Part shown: positions 22,801 to 33,719 of the stretch, in pieces
Layout: each line of letters opens with the position of its first letter
Position numbering within the stretch: position 1 is the stretch's first letter
Source: Pagrus major
Taxonomy: Eukaryota; Chordata; Actinopteri; Spariformes; Sparidae
Reading direction: 5' to 3'
DNA: 64,000 nucleotides
NCBI RefSeq assembly: GCF_040436345.1
Contig: NC_133238.1
Span: 11,796,126 to 11,860,125, forward strand
Position numbers and translations under genes: made by a program
Notes under the pieces: model-generated
The model's database searches: none
What the model was told of the DNA's origin: nothing
The model's input: only the letters and a program-made list of their open reading frames with translations

Positions 22801-24839
22801 TGAACAGTGCCCCTTTAAAATAAAATTAATCAGTTGCATCAGGAGAGAGTGAGAACCCGACCCTGTGGCGAGCCAGCGGAGGTAGAAAGGGATTGATAGA
22901 CATGTCACATTACACTGTTTTCCCTGTCAGGGTCATCTCAGCCATCGTCACCAGCGGCACAGCCCTCGGCAGAGCCTCCTCGTACACACCAGACTACGCC
23001 AAGGCCAAGATTTCTGCAGCGCGTTTCTTCCAGCTGCTGGACCGTGTGCCTCAGATCAGCGTGTACAGCGACAAGGGAGATAAATGGGTATGAGCGCCTC
23101 TGTGATGCTACATGTTACGTGCGGTGTATAAAAAGGATCGATCCAGGAGGGAATCCAGATCTTGATTTCTTATTCCTTTATTGTTGGGCTTATTAATTTT
23201 ACATCAGTCATGAAAGGAAGGGAAGGAAGGAGGAGGAAAGGAAGGAGAACATCCAAAAGACAGAAATTCCTGATAACACAAGTACACATAGTCCTTTAAG
23301 AGATGTAAATCCTTTTGAATAATGAAAGAAGTCGATTCTCAGCGTTAAATAAAACTCTTTACTATCATTGGAGAGTTTTACCTTCCTTCTGTGGACAGGA
23401 GGTGGCACCCTAACACACCACGGAAACCAACACTAACCTTTGTACTCTTCATTCTCCCTCCCTCCTCTGCTGTGTTGTCAGGATAACTTCCAAGGGAACA
23501 TTGACTTCATTGACTGTAAGTTCACCTACCCCACCAGGCCAGACATCCAGGTCCTGAATGGGCTGAATGTGTCGGTGAAGCCCGGTCAGACGCTGGCCTT
23601 TGTGGGCAGCAGCGGCTGCGGGAAGAGCACCAGCGTCCAGCTGCTGGAGAGGTTTTATGATCCGGACCAGGGCAGAGTGGTGAGGAGGACTTAAAGCTGA
23701 ATACTACTTGCAGCAATGTTGTGGTTTTTCCAAATGCCGACTTAAAAAAAATCAAAAGAACAACTCTATTAAAATGTCTCTGAACCATGTAGCCAGAAAT
23801 ACGTATAGGCGTGCTTTTATGTTGGGCTTTAGGCCTGTCTGTCAGCTGCTTATCTGGCCCTGCAGTCTCAGAGTACAGGTGGTTGGATTCAGGTGCATTC
23901 TTTGGATATTTCCACCAGGACAGCAGCAAATGAGAGGTCTGACTTTAAAAACAGCCGACCTTATATTGTCCCAGCAGTTGCTGACCTTTATCCAAATGTC
24001 AGATATCTCACTCTGACATGAATAAGTCATTTATATCGTCTGCTTTCAGCTTACACTCCCCGTAAGGATCAGCTGTACCTTGAGCGTCATTGTCCAAAGT
24101 AAAATCCGTCATTTGTCAAAGTCAAAGAATAATTGCCGGACATTTAGCGTGCTCGGTGATTGAAGCATTTCCGACTCTTCTATGACTTCACTGCATTTAT
24201 CAATCGGACGTTTATGCTGACTTTGTGCTTTATTTAAAAAAAAAAGAAAAAAAGTGGGCACTCTACGCAGGATGGAGGTTTGTCTTCGTGCCAGTGATGA
24301 ATCCCTGCCAAGATTCAAACGGCCTTAATTGAGTTGGAAGTGGTTTGGAAACGCGTGGTCCTGATTCTCTGTCTGAGATTTAAAAAGGACAGCATCACCT
24401 CTGCGTAGTTAGGAGAGAAATTACATGGAGATGGTGTTATGATAGCTCATTAAGTGGATTGTATTTCCAGTCTTTGATTATTATATCGCTTTCTTCTAAT
24501 GGTAAAATCGATTGCTTCCCGCAGCTGATTGATGGCCATGACTCAACTCGTGTCAACGTGCCCTTCCTGCGCTCCAAGATCGGCATCGTGTCCCAGGAGC
24601 CCATCCTGTTCGACTGCAGCATCGCCGAGAACATCAAGTACGGCGACAACCTGCGGGAGATCAGCATGAACGACGTCATCTCCGCCGCCAAGAAGGCCCA
24701 GCTCCACGACTTTGTCATGGGGCTGCCTGAGGTACTGCGGACATGTTGTGTGTGGTGAGGTCACGGCGAGGTTTAGTTCGTCTGGGTTCAGAAAACAGGC
24801 AGCGATCATGAACAGAACAAGGTTGCAGGAGAGAGGCTG

Positions 24840-24875
<36 letters not shown>

Positions 24876-26546
24876 GGCTGGATGTGTGGATGACAGCCAG
24901 GTGTGCAAGGTGAGTGTGAGGCTTCAAAATGTATCTCATCTCACAGCTCGGGTCCAGCTAAGACGTTCCTCTTAAGAGCTTTTCCCAAATCTGCTGAGGG
25001 CGACTCTGTGGACCGTGATTGGTTCAGACAGGGGACAGGTCTGTGTCAGTGGATGTGAACTAAATAAAATATTCATCATTATAGACTAATCTGCCATCTG
25101 ATGTATGTGTGTGAGCTCCGAATGCATTCACTGGTTTGACATCGGTTGTGACGGCTTTGGATGAAATACCATTTTAGTTTTTGACCAATCTACGCTCGAT
25201 AGATCGTATCAGAGTTACGTTTAGTTAACAAACCCAGTGGATATTACTTCAGATTAAAGACACACTCGATTTCTTCTTCTTTCTTCTCTCTCGTGCAGAG
25301 ACAGCCGGATCGCTTTCTGTTTTCCTGTATTACTGCGTAGTAAATCGACTTGTCAGCGCTCGCTTGGTATTTCTGTAGAATCTTCTTAATACCAGTCAGC
25401 CGATGTACACTGAAACTGATACATCTTGCAATAAGCTAATATCGGCTGATGTATCAGCCTGGCAGTGTGTCAGCTCCACATGTCTTCTCTCAGACAGGTC
25501 TGACACGCCTCTTATTTTTAAGACTTTCTCTTAAATTGGCCTGTTAGAAGCTACGTTTAGCCTTCAGGAGGATGTGTTGGGAGAAGTGATCGAGGCAAAG
25601 AAAGTGGCCTCATGACATTTTGTTCCTGCTGCTTATTGTTTTCTCAAAGGAAAAGGGGGAAGGATTTTTAAACATCACAACAAATAAGATGTGAATGTCC
25701 AAAATGGGGAGATTTAGGACATTTAACATAAATCTCCTTTGTTCCTGCTTCAGAAATACGACACGAACGTCGGCGCCCAGGGTTCTCAGTTGTCTCGCGG
25801 TCAGAAGCAGCGCATCGCCATCGCCAGGGCGATCATACGCGACCCCAAGATCCTGCTCCTGGACGAGGCCACCTCGGCCCTGGACACCGAGAGCGAGAAG
25901 GTAACGCTTCATTAAACTCTGAACAGCAGCGTCATCGTTTGCTGAATCCACAAACCTCACATGACAGCGCCGTGCAGCTGCTTGATATTCTCCGGGCACG
26001 GAGAGCGAGGAGAGCATGCAGTTAATTATTATTATCATTAACATCATTATCATTCATCATCTCTATTATTATCACCAGCGGCTCACAGTTCACGCCAACC
26101 CTCCAGTAGAGCCTCTTAAAGATGAATGTAGTCTGTTGGCCTGTGCTGTAGCTTTTCCAGCTCAAAAAAGGCTGAACCACGCTGAGGACAAAGAGGCCTC
26201 TGCAGCGCACTGAAGCATTCTAATGACAGTAATCAACGAATGATTGTGAAATTGCTATAATTGTGTCTGCGCCATGGGAGAACTGATGATGGCTCCCGCC
26301 TGCGCCTGTCCATGAACGCCGCTTCATGTGTGTGTTATTCGACAGACGGTGCAGGAGGCCCTGGACAAAGCCAGAGAGGGACGGACCTGCATCGTTATCG
26401 CACATCGCCTGTCCACCATCCAGAACTCCGACATTATCGCCGTCATGTCCAGGGGCTTCCTGATGGAGAAGGGATCGCACGACCAGCTCATGGCCCTGAA
26501 GGGAGCGTACTACAAGCTGGTTACCACAGGAGCACCAATCAGCTAA
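10830..26546 (+). CDS. abcb11: Bile salt export pump, ABC transporter B11 (complete, 28 coding exons)
   Basis: ATP-driven exporter of conjugated bile salts at the hepatocyte canalicular membrane. Coding exons: 10830-10908, 11047-11065, 12438-12467, 12723-12774, 12866-13158, 13303-13390, 14012-14145, 14239-14410, 14677-14801, 14880-15054, 15223-15336, 15454-15564, 15658-15783, 16183-16386, 16486-16656, 17935-18136, 18218-18281, 18695-18812, 18958-19128, 19968-20072, 20363-20524, 21189-21392, 22120-22361, 22931-23087, 23482-23679, 24525-24731, 25754-25900, 26346-26546. Phases all agree, giving 1356 aa (human about 1321). Order: short cytosolic tail, TMD1 (about 60-390), NBD1 (about 430-680), linker, TMD2 (about 790-1090), NBD2 (about 1107-1350). 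It matches BSEP throughout, including [18 protein letters not shown] and the C-terminus [10 protein letters not shown]. The extra length is mainly in extracellular loop 1. The ATG at 10830 has A at -3 and starts the BSEP-like [13 protein letters not shown]. Teleosts have abcb11a and abcb11b; I cannot tell which this is. Confidence 0.97.
11106..11408. mobile_element. TTAA-flanked MITE in abcb11 intron 2
   Basis: The left end reads TTAA then AGGTGCACTATG; the right end reads CATAGTGCCCCT then TTAA. The inverted ends match at about 11 of 12 positions and TTAA on both sides could be a target duplication. The length is 303 bp with no coding capacity. A related, shorter copy is at 22642-22817. TTAA target use suggests a piggyBac-type mobiliser, but the terminal bases are not decisive. 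Confidence 0.65.
11945..12235. repeat. Abundant teleost repeat (GTTGCAGCTCTA-ended element)
   Basis: It contains ATTCTCAATGAATCGATAAG, CCCAAGATGACATCACAACA, AGAAAATATTCACATTTTAG and TATCAAAATAGTTGACTAAC, ending TAATCGTTGCAGCTCTAATC. This order is typical of a high-copy fish element whose ends carry GGGCTGCAAC. The copy is diverged. It lies in abcb11 intron 2. A small fragment of similar wording is at about 43280-43325. Confidence 0.6.
12490..12689. repeat. 17-bp minisatellite filling abcb11 intron 3
   Basis: About 11-12 head-to-tail copies of a 17-bp unit (consensus GTAGGTTGCCACATTGG, with GTAGTTT and ATAGTTT variants). Because 17 is not a multiple of three and the unit lacks stops on the minus strand, all three minus frames stay open and repeat every 17 residues; these are not proteins. 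The array takes up about 200 of the 255 bases of the intron. Confidence 0.95.
12866..13390 (+). other. abcb11: abcb11 exons for TM1, extracellular loop 1 and TM2
   Basis: The exon at 12866-13158 begins in the FRFATCHDV segment, continues through the first membrane span and enters the first extracellular loop. The loop holds four N-glycosylation sequons (NNT, NYT, NQS, NST) and two cysteines. It is about 17 residues longer than the human loop as I recall it. The exon at 13303-13390 resumes with GLLDIEYEM, close to human GLLNIESEM, and contains the second span. Confidence 0.85.
14430..14590. repeat. Degenerate CTTGA-rich tandem repeat in abcb11 intron 8
   Basis: Words such as CTTGACTTGA, TCTCTTGACTT and TCTCTTGATCT recur irregularly through the intron between exons ending 14410 and starting 14677. 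It is a decayed low-complexity array with a loose period of about 10-13 bp. Confidence 0.6.
15454..18136 (+). other. abcb11: abcb11 exons for nucleotide-binding domain 1
   Basis: Five exons encode NBD1. Walker A is GPSGAGKST (residues 483-491), the signature is MSGGQ (587-591) and Walker B is ILLLDMATS, with Asp611 followed by Met612 where most ABC proteins have the catalytic glutamate. Mammalian BSEP carries the same substitution, so it is a conserved feature of a degenerate ATP site, not a mutation. The H-loop histidine is in IAHRLSTI of the last exon. Confidence 0.9.
16657..17934. other. Large abcb11 intron 15, repeat-derived
   Basis: No coding sequence is seen. Much of 16760-17880 resembles dispersed fish repeat sequence: GGAGCTGCTAGCATC, TTAAAGCTGCTGTAAGCG, and CTAGCAGCTAGC words near 17790-17815. 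I cannot name the element or its limits. Confidence 0.4.
19156..19746. mobile_element. TTAA-flanked inverted-repeat element in abcb11 intron 19
   Basis: The left end is TTAA then AGCCACTATATGTAGATTTT; the right end is AAAATCTACATATGGTGGCT then TTAA. The 20-bp ends are inverted with a single mismatch and TTAA flanks both sides. The length is 591 bp with no open frame of transposase size. The interior has repeated GCTAGC/GTTAGC words. It is a non-autonomous DNA element using a TTAA target. Confidence 0.75.
19931..19967 (+). promoter_or_regulatory. abcb11: abcb11 exon 20 acceptor built from a (TG)n repeat
   Basis: A pure TG run (19941-19965, preceded by TGTATGTGTA) leads straight into TAG, and exon 20 starts at 19968. 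The usual pyrimidine tract is absent next to the AG. A possible branch site, CTGATTAAC, ends at about 19921. The exon (105 nt) is needed to continue the BSEP reading frame and matches the human TFSIPDKEEQ region, so the acceptor is real by inference. Confidence 0.8.
21895..21960. repeat. Fish LINE/SINE tail fragment
   Basis: TTTAATGATCCCTATGGGGG then GAAATTGGCTTACTGCAGCA is a variant of the common teleost tail TTTATTGATCCCCATGGGGA. It lies in abcb11 intron 22. Confidence 0.5.
22642..22817. mobile_element. Shortened copy of the intron-2 MITE in abcb11 intron 23
   Basis: It shares with 11106-11408 the block GTGGCGGACCCCGCCACCTT (GTGGCGGACCCTGCCACATT in the other copy), TTGTTTATTCAGTTA, and the right end CAGTGCCCCTTTAA. 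At 176 bp it lacks about 125 bp of internal sequence and its left end is altered. Confidence 0.65.
24842..24873. repeat. (AC)n microsatellite in abcb11 intron 26
   Basis: About 16 uninterrupted AC units. Confidence 0.95.
25375..25470. repeat. Diverged 'cggctgatgtatcagcc' repeat fragment
   Basis: Words such as CCAGTCAGCCGATGTACACT and TAATATCGGCTGATGTATCA belong to a dispersed fish repeat rich in ATCGGC/GCCGAT. A second fragment is at about 60930-61020. It lies in abcb11 intron 26. Confidence 0.45.
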
Positions 26547-27850
26547 GCGCTCGGGGAAACAGCACAATAAGCAAGGCAGCGGAGAGAAACGAATGTATGG
26601 CAGTGTTACTGCCGTACGTCGAGAGAGGCCTGGAAGTATGCCATACTTGAACAATACTTGTTTTTTGGGTAGGCTCCTGTCATGAAGAGAGTCACACAGC
26701 CTGTTTATGGGGTATTTTAAAGTCTGTTATGATGACAGTTGTTTACATCTTGGATAGTGGGTCCGTCTCAGTATCCCAAGAGCATGTTCACACGCCACCA
26801 GGTAGCAGGAAAGTGTGTCCCAACAATCTGAAAAAGTGCTCAAAGCTAAGTGTGTCCCACTATTCACCAGAGTCTACTGCACCAAACCAGTGCTTTGGTT
26901 AGTGGTAATGTGCCTATAAGCTGGTTTTACAAGCAACAATAATCAATAGACAGAAAGGATTTCAACAAAGTTATGGCAGAACATCCACAGATGTACTGTA
27001 CTCGTATTGTAACATAGGAAATCTCAGAGTGAATTATATATTAAATAATTACATTTTTTATATCATATAATTGTATCAATGGTTTTGACAAAATACTTGA
27101 GAAGATTGATACCGCTCTCACGTTTACACGCTAAATATCAAGCTAGAGCTAGCTAGCAGGTGATTAGCTTAGCATAAAGACTGCAAGCAGGGAGAAGCAG
27201 CTAGCTCTGGCTCAGTCCAGCACCTCTCAAAAACACAGTTTAACATGTTGTAGCACAAAATTTAGCCAATGAACATTTATGGAGGATGAAACATGTTAAT
27301 TAGTTGAATTTAGAGGTGCTAACTTGGACAGCGCCGGGCTAGCTGTTGAAGGCTAGTTTCTGTTAAAGCTAGCTTTGGCTAACTTCTGGTTTAGCCCTCT
27401 GCTAACTTAAAATTCATCGTGCTGCGTTTCTAGACTTTCCAAATGTTATCTGAAGGAATGGCTCAAATTCTGATAGTGAAACAAGTCATTTTGTGTCTGG
27501 TCTTTATGCTAAGCTAAGCTAATCACCTTCCGGCTGTAGCTTCACATTTAGCACACGAACAGGAGCGTGGTATCAATCTTCTCATCTGTCAACAATAAAG
27601 TTAATGTCAAACGTTTCTTTTTAACATTTTATTATACAGAAGCCATTCAAAATAATCTCACATTGTGTTTTTTGTACATACTTGTTTCTGGATAATTCAC
27701 TGTAATCGCTTCATGCATTGTATTCCTTGCCCCAGCTCCTGAGTGTGTGTTTGTCTATCACTGTCATTGGATTGAAACTGTAATGCTGTATGGATGGTCC
27801 TATTTTTTATGCTTTATGTGGAAGTAAAATAAAACTATCAAACTGAGTCA
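26547..27850 (+). other. abcb11: 3' UTR of abcb11 with two candidate poly(A) signals
   Basis: AATAAA occurs at 27594-27599 and 27828-27833. The second follows unique sequence and is the more likely main site. If it is used, the 3' UTR is about 1.3 kb and includes the fold-back element at 27098-27592. The 3' UTR extent is inferred. Confidence 0.6.
27098..27592. mobile_element. Fold-back (long terminal inverted repeat) element in the abcb11 3' UTR
   Basis: The left arm (27098-27182) runs from TGAGAAGATTGATACC to GGTGATTAGCTTAGCATAAA. The right arm (27500-27592) carries the inverted forms TTTATGCTAAGCTAAGCTAA and GGTATCAATCTTCTCATC. The arms are about 85-93 bp with small gaps. The centre contains GCTAGC-rich wording typical of a frequent fish MITE. 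There is no coding capacity. Confidence 0.75.
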
Positions 27851-30600
27851 TGTGGAGTATTTATGCGAATGCGAGGAATGAGATGAGCTCTGCCACGTAG
27901 GCTGCTACATGCTTAGAGTCCCAACGGGCACCTGGGTACTGAAATACATCACACGAACAGGCAACTTTAAAATACTGCAAGTGTGGGCGTTGATATCTGT
28001 GTTTCACCTTACTACAGTTAAGTTATTCCTGGTGATGAAAGAGTTGCATTTTTGAGATACCTATAATGAAGGTTAGATCACATATTAAGCCTACCTGTGT
28101 GGTGTTATCACAGCTCTGTCAGTCATCTACCAGCAGGCCTCCGTCAGGTGTTTTCAGTTAAGCTAATTAGACCTCTGCTCAGGTTGAAGATGGCGTCCCT
28201 CCTGAAAACACACTAATCAGCCAATTAGGGGCGACACTGAAACGCTAACTTGGCCAGTGGTGCCTTCACGGACACTTCGACAGCTGATACTTGACAGTCG
28301 ACTTCCAAATCGCAGTTTGGAAAACAAAAAGCAGACACGACGGAAGTAAACGTGAGACAGCAAGTGAGCTTAAAGGATGCTCCTCGGTTTATTCATATTC
28401 ATTGGAGTTTAGGGGAATGTATAAAGCATATGCCTTTTTCTATAAAGTATGATATTTATATGACTGTTTATTGATTTTTGTAGATGTATATAACCTTTAC
28501 TGCCTTCTCTCAGTCTTGAGACATGATGATAAAATAACTTTGACAGAAAAACAAGGGCAAGAAAATGGTCAGTGTGATGGATTACATATATCAGGCGAGT
28601 TTCTTTCTCAGCACCCAGCAGAAATGAATACAAATCACATGCTGCCTGCGAGGTACTGTAGAAAATCCAACCTAGAAATGAAGCTCCCTGTTAAGTACGT
28701 GCGATTTGTATTTAATAGCCTATTACATGCAAAATCACTGGTGTAGCCATACAATAGTAAACCAGGCATTTGTTTTTCTAGCTGTCAATCAGCTGTTCAA
28801 ATGACAACATGATATGCTTGTAATAAACACAGAGGAGTGCTGCCAGTACCAGCATAGTATAGCAGGACCGCATTAAAACCTGCTGCTCTGAAATGCCTTC
28901 TGCTGAGACACATGTTGGGATAATGCATGGCAGGGCTTCCTGCTACGTGAAGATAATACCAGATGGCAGCGTTTCAGGACTTAGTCGTTTATAGCTGAGA
29001 GCTGCTGTAGGTCTCTCCCTCTGCTTTTTCACTTACATAAACTAAACCACCAATAAGCAGTTTGATAGCGTAACACAGCTACTTAAGAACTCCGTGACTG
29101 AATGAATTCCCGACTCTGACGGGGAATATTTAATCTGACGCGGCCGCCCGATTCCCTATTCCGCGTTTAATGTGTGTTGACGTTGCGGCTCGTGACAGCC
29201 GTGGCGTCAGAGTGCAGATGTCGCAGACTCTCCATCAGTTAGTGGTAATATGTGATCACACCACACTGACCTCTGGGAAATTGAGTCTTTAATCACGGCA
29301 TCTCCAGACGCAGACTCCAGGTAGATTAGCATTCCTCAGATGCAATCTAATCTCACGGCTCCTCCTGCCAATTCATTCAGCGAGAGGACACTGTTTGACT
29401 TTGTGCCATGTAATGTCAATGCAATTCTGACTGATGAAAGCAGCCGCCGGGGGCCGGCCGATGTGTCTCTGCTGGGTGTGAGTGATAAGCAGCCTCCTCT
29501 GTGTGTTTCGTATGATCTCAGTATATGGTCACATAAACACATCACAGGCAAAACATAGTGAATTATTTAATATCGCTTCTTTTCTCATCTCAAATTTCGA
29601 CCGGTGTTAATTGTAAATAATAATTTCCCTGGAGTTTCCTTGCATTGTAATTCCTTCTAAAATTTTAAAAACTATGCTAATAATTAATTGGACTCAACTC
29701 AGAAAACTCAAATTAGCTTTATCTGGTGCGTTCACGCGCATTATTGTGCGCACCTTTTCATAATTACATCTCCCCTTAATTTCCCATAAGGATAATTTGT
29801 TTTACTGTCTTCCTGCCCTGCGTGTCGGACGGTGGCCCTCCAAAGGATTTAAAGTGCTGACAGTCAAGAAGCCATTACAGCTCACTGAAGGGATGGCCAG
29901 CAAATTGGTTGGCCCGCAGGAGTAGTAAATAAGATGGAGAGGAGACCCTTGTTTTTTCACCTTGTCAATAGCTGGCCTTAGGGCAGTGGTGTTTGGAGTC
30001 AGAATTCAAATGTGGTAGAGACTCAGGAGGAGAGAGGAGATTAAAATGAGACTAGGCTTCAGGTTAGAGGGAGCATAAAGAGAAAGCTCCATGTTTGATC
30101 TGAGAGAGCAGCTGCAGGTTTTACTGCAACTATGAGTGACTGAAGTGTGTTTGAATCTTTATTCAAAAGCCTGTTTGTGCAAAAAGGTTTTCATTTGTTC
30201 AGCAGGTATGTTGAAGTTAACTCAGGGTGTTAATTATATTCTGAAAATACATGCTTGATGTTAAATACATGCAAAACATCCACATCGGTGACGGTAAACA
30301 GATTTTAAAGGGGCTCTGTGAAGCATCGTGTTAGCAGACTCCATTGCTCCATGCTGGATAATGTGCGTAAAGTCACATTTTTTGGTTGGTCGTGGAAAAA
30401 AGTCCTTCACAAAGAGATCCACAGTCCAGCAGCTTTAAACAAATTGTCCACAGGCTTGTATAAGCAACCGAGAGAGACGAAGAAGGTTTAATTTTTCACG
30501 TAAACTTACAATCTGTTCACATATGGCCAATAAAAAAGTGATTAACATGTAGATTAGTTAAAATTGCTGCACATCCTGATACCTAGACTGTTGCAGCGAC
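27851..30600. other. Intergenic, no gene recognised
   Basis: Mostly unique-looking sequence. Nothing coding is supported. The block at 29090-29240 is unusually GC- and CpG-rich for its surroundings (a GCGGCCGC site near 29140). The block at 29560-29800 is AT-rich with many TAATT/ATTA words. Either could be regulatory. Confidence 0.4.
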
Positions 30601-30606
30601 CAGCAC

Positions 30607-30900
30607 GAGCGTACTGGATAGGTTAGGTTAGGTTTAGGAAAACATTGTTGCAACTGTTGGGTTAAAGTAATTACATTACTTATGAAGCTTCACCTACGTT
30701 ATGTACGTACGTGACGTAACAGTGACTCAACTATTCAACCATCCATCCAAGACCCCATCCTTATGTTGCTCTTTATACTACTTCACCTGACTTCCTCCTT
30801 CACTGCTGTAATATTAACTATGGCCACTAGAGGTCGCTGCCTCACAAGAAGCTGCTTTCAAAGATGATCTATGGTCGTTTTTCTGGTGAGGACGGCCTGG
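30607..30900. repeat. Dispersed repeat, copy 1
   Basis: It contains GGTTAGGTTAGGTTTAGG, CCTGACTTCCTCCTT and CCACTAGAGGTCGCTGCCT in that order. The same order recurs at 33720-34060, so this is an interspersed element. The class is unknown. Confidence 0.6.
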
Positions 30901-33719
30901 TGTTTAACATAGCTGCAAAAGCAAATATTATCCTTTCGGTCTGAGATTTGTTTTCTGCATAATTCCACCATGATTGTGACATCACGTTATGTAAATGTGT
31001 CTGGGTTTGACATGATTCCTCCATCTTCCAAGAAGGCAGCAAGAGCAATAAAAAAAGCTGAGGTTTCATCTCTTTTTTTCTGGCGGGCTCAAACATGGAC
31101 AATCTCATAAAACTCAAATTACGACGGTCATTGTAAAATAAATCCATACTTGAAGATGTATCATTAACCCAAGGGGAAGTGAGAAGGAGCTACAATATAA
31201 CATGAGGCTAATTTCATCGTTACTGATGACAGTCATTACCATTAAAGCTTTTCATTATCATAATCATTATTACAGTACCAATAACAGAGTAACTGTGACC
31301 ACAGAGAGAGCTGGGGTCCGGATTAGAAGAGGATCCTGTAATAAATGTGTTGTTATTCATTATTACGAGTGTGGGATTCAGATTTAGCGCAAACTATCAG
31401 GGACTGAACATAGATCATAGATTTCCAAAAAGAAAAAGAAATGCGGATGTGCAGCAGGAGGGTAGAAAACACACTGCCACGATGTCATTATAGCATTTAT
31501 ATGGACATTTTCAGCATTAAGAAATGAAGAAACTCACTGAAAGGCAATAAAATTCATTTCTCGAGGTGGATTTTAAATGTGGCAGTCTTTGCATTTCCAA
31601 AACTTTCTTCAGCTGCCTCGTGGTCATAGCAATCTGTCAGCGCTCGCTCAAGACACATAAAATCCCAATTAGAAAAATGGCAACTAAGAGTGGTAATAAG
31701 ACTCTAAGTTAACAGTGCTGATGCTATCTCACACCAGCATAAAGAAGTAACACTAGCGTATATGAAATTCCTGCTGTACCAGTTAAGAGCACAGAAACTC
31801 AAACATTCTGGATATTAGCCACATTAGCAAGACCGAGCTGCAGTTTACCATCAAAAAATACATGATATACGCCATCATGTATCATCTGTAGGGAATCATG
31901 AAAAGAAACTTGCTTTATTTTCTCTCATGCTAGCCAGAAACAGTGGCTCCCCAAGCTTCTTTCTATTTCCTCTCTTTCTAAGCTAAGCTGACCATCTCAT
32001 GGCTCTAGCTCCATATTTAAGAGATTAAACGAGATTAAAGATAAGAATAAATAAGAGACTTGTAAGGTAACTTATCTTTGTCTTATCTCCTGTGGTTGAG
32101 CAATAACTACAGTAATGCAATCAATTTTTAAATGAGCACCATGTGATAAGTTATTGATTTTTTTCAGCTCGCCCAGCGCTCTAACCATTTACGCTGGCTG
32201 AGAAAATCCAGCCCAGACAAAACCTCCCAGTAACACTTATTTTACATGATAATACACCTTTGAGGTCTTTGAGGTGTCACGTGGACACCAGCAGCACTTT
32301 GCTCCTCCAAGGTGACCTTTCAGACGTTCTGTATTGTGACAGACGGCATCCATTACTCTGCACGTTGCACATGTGAGAACATATGAATGAACCACATTAC
32401 GCCTCTATTAAAAGCTGAATTCAATTTCCTCCTTATCCTGATTGTTACGGTTTTTCTTAACGGTGAATACGGCTGATAAAAATCACAATTATGAGGCAAG
32501 AATTAAAATATAAATTATAACCCCTGAGTTTTGTTAGGTTCTGAGCACTGTGGCGCGCCTCGGGTAATCCTATCTATTACTGAAGCATTCAAGTGGTAAT
32601 TTAAGTTTCTCGCAGGCGAGTTGTGGCGGCTTTTCAAGAGGCTGTGTAAGCAGCTCAGCTTTTATTAAACACAGACCTTTGTCACCCTAAAGTCACTATT
32701 TCTAAACAACAGGGATGTGACTGTTGAAATCAAGGTGATTATTTTGGATAATGGGTTTGTGTTCTTTCATTTCAGGGCAAAGAAGTAAACCTTGCTTTCA
32801 TGCCATTCAGCATCTGTGAATAAAATCTGCATTGCCTGGCTGACTCACTCACATTTGTTTGTTTAAATCAAACATATCTCAGTGGGAATGAATCGGACAT
32901 CAGGCTGAGGATGAAAGCCCGGCTTTCTGTAAACATGCCGGCCAATCTGGACACCACATCATATCTGATCCACATCTCACGCTGAGCCACATCCTGCAGC
33001 TTTTTGACCTTGGATGCCGCTCAGTGGGTGAGCACACATGAAGTCGGCCATTAATCTCTGAATTCATTAGAAAAGTAGGGTGATGCTGGGTCATCTTTAA
33101 ACCAGATACGGCAGGTTACGAGCTCTTTGGAGCCTTTGCTCTGCTGACCCCGCTGATAAGAAAATGTCCCCAGTGGGATGAATAAAACTGGTGTGTGGGC
33201 AGCCATATTAAACTATATCATGGCTTGCCGTTCATTGTTGATGCAGCTGTTGCTCCTGGGAACCAGAAACCACCTTCCTGTAACCTCGTGTGATTTGTTG
33301 CTGCACCCAGCCGATATTTCTCATTTCAGCATCCCTGAGAAATCCCCTTGTTCAATCCCCTTGAAATAACCCAAGATAACATTAATGTGCTGCTGTCTAA
33401 ATAGGATGCTGTCTGAGTACAAATTCTCAGCCAGATACAGTCTCCGAACAGACCCATTAGCCGGATTAGCAAATAGCTTTTCGGTAAACGAGGCAATGAT
33501 TGACCTTGCAGTGATACTCGGCTGAACGACCGGTGAGCTTGGCTGATGCTCACCCAGCTCACTGAGTCCTGTTGCACTACACGGCTCTGATATCGCACTG
33601 AGTGAGCCGTGAGAGCCTCATTTTAATAGTATGACTAAACTAAGACATCAGTCTGAGGCCAGGCCTTCGATAATGAAACAAGCAATTTGCACAAATACCA
33701 GCTAACAGTTGTGGTCTCC

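Larger units (their letters stand above)
23482..26546 (+). other. abcb11: abcb11 exons for nucleotide-binding domain 2
   Basis: Walker A is GSSGCGKST (residues 1148-1156), the signature is LSRGQ (1254-1258) and Walker B is ILLLDEATS with the catalytic Glu1279 intact. The H-loop IAHRLSTI is in the last exon. The signature has Arg in place of the usual Gly; human BSEP has LSRGE as I recall. This non-standard signature faces the degenerate NBD1 site, while MSGGQ of NBD1 pairs with the complete NBD2 site. Confidence 0.9.
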
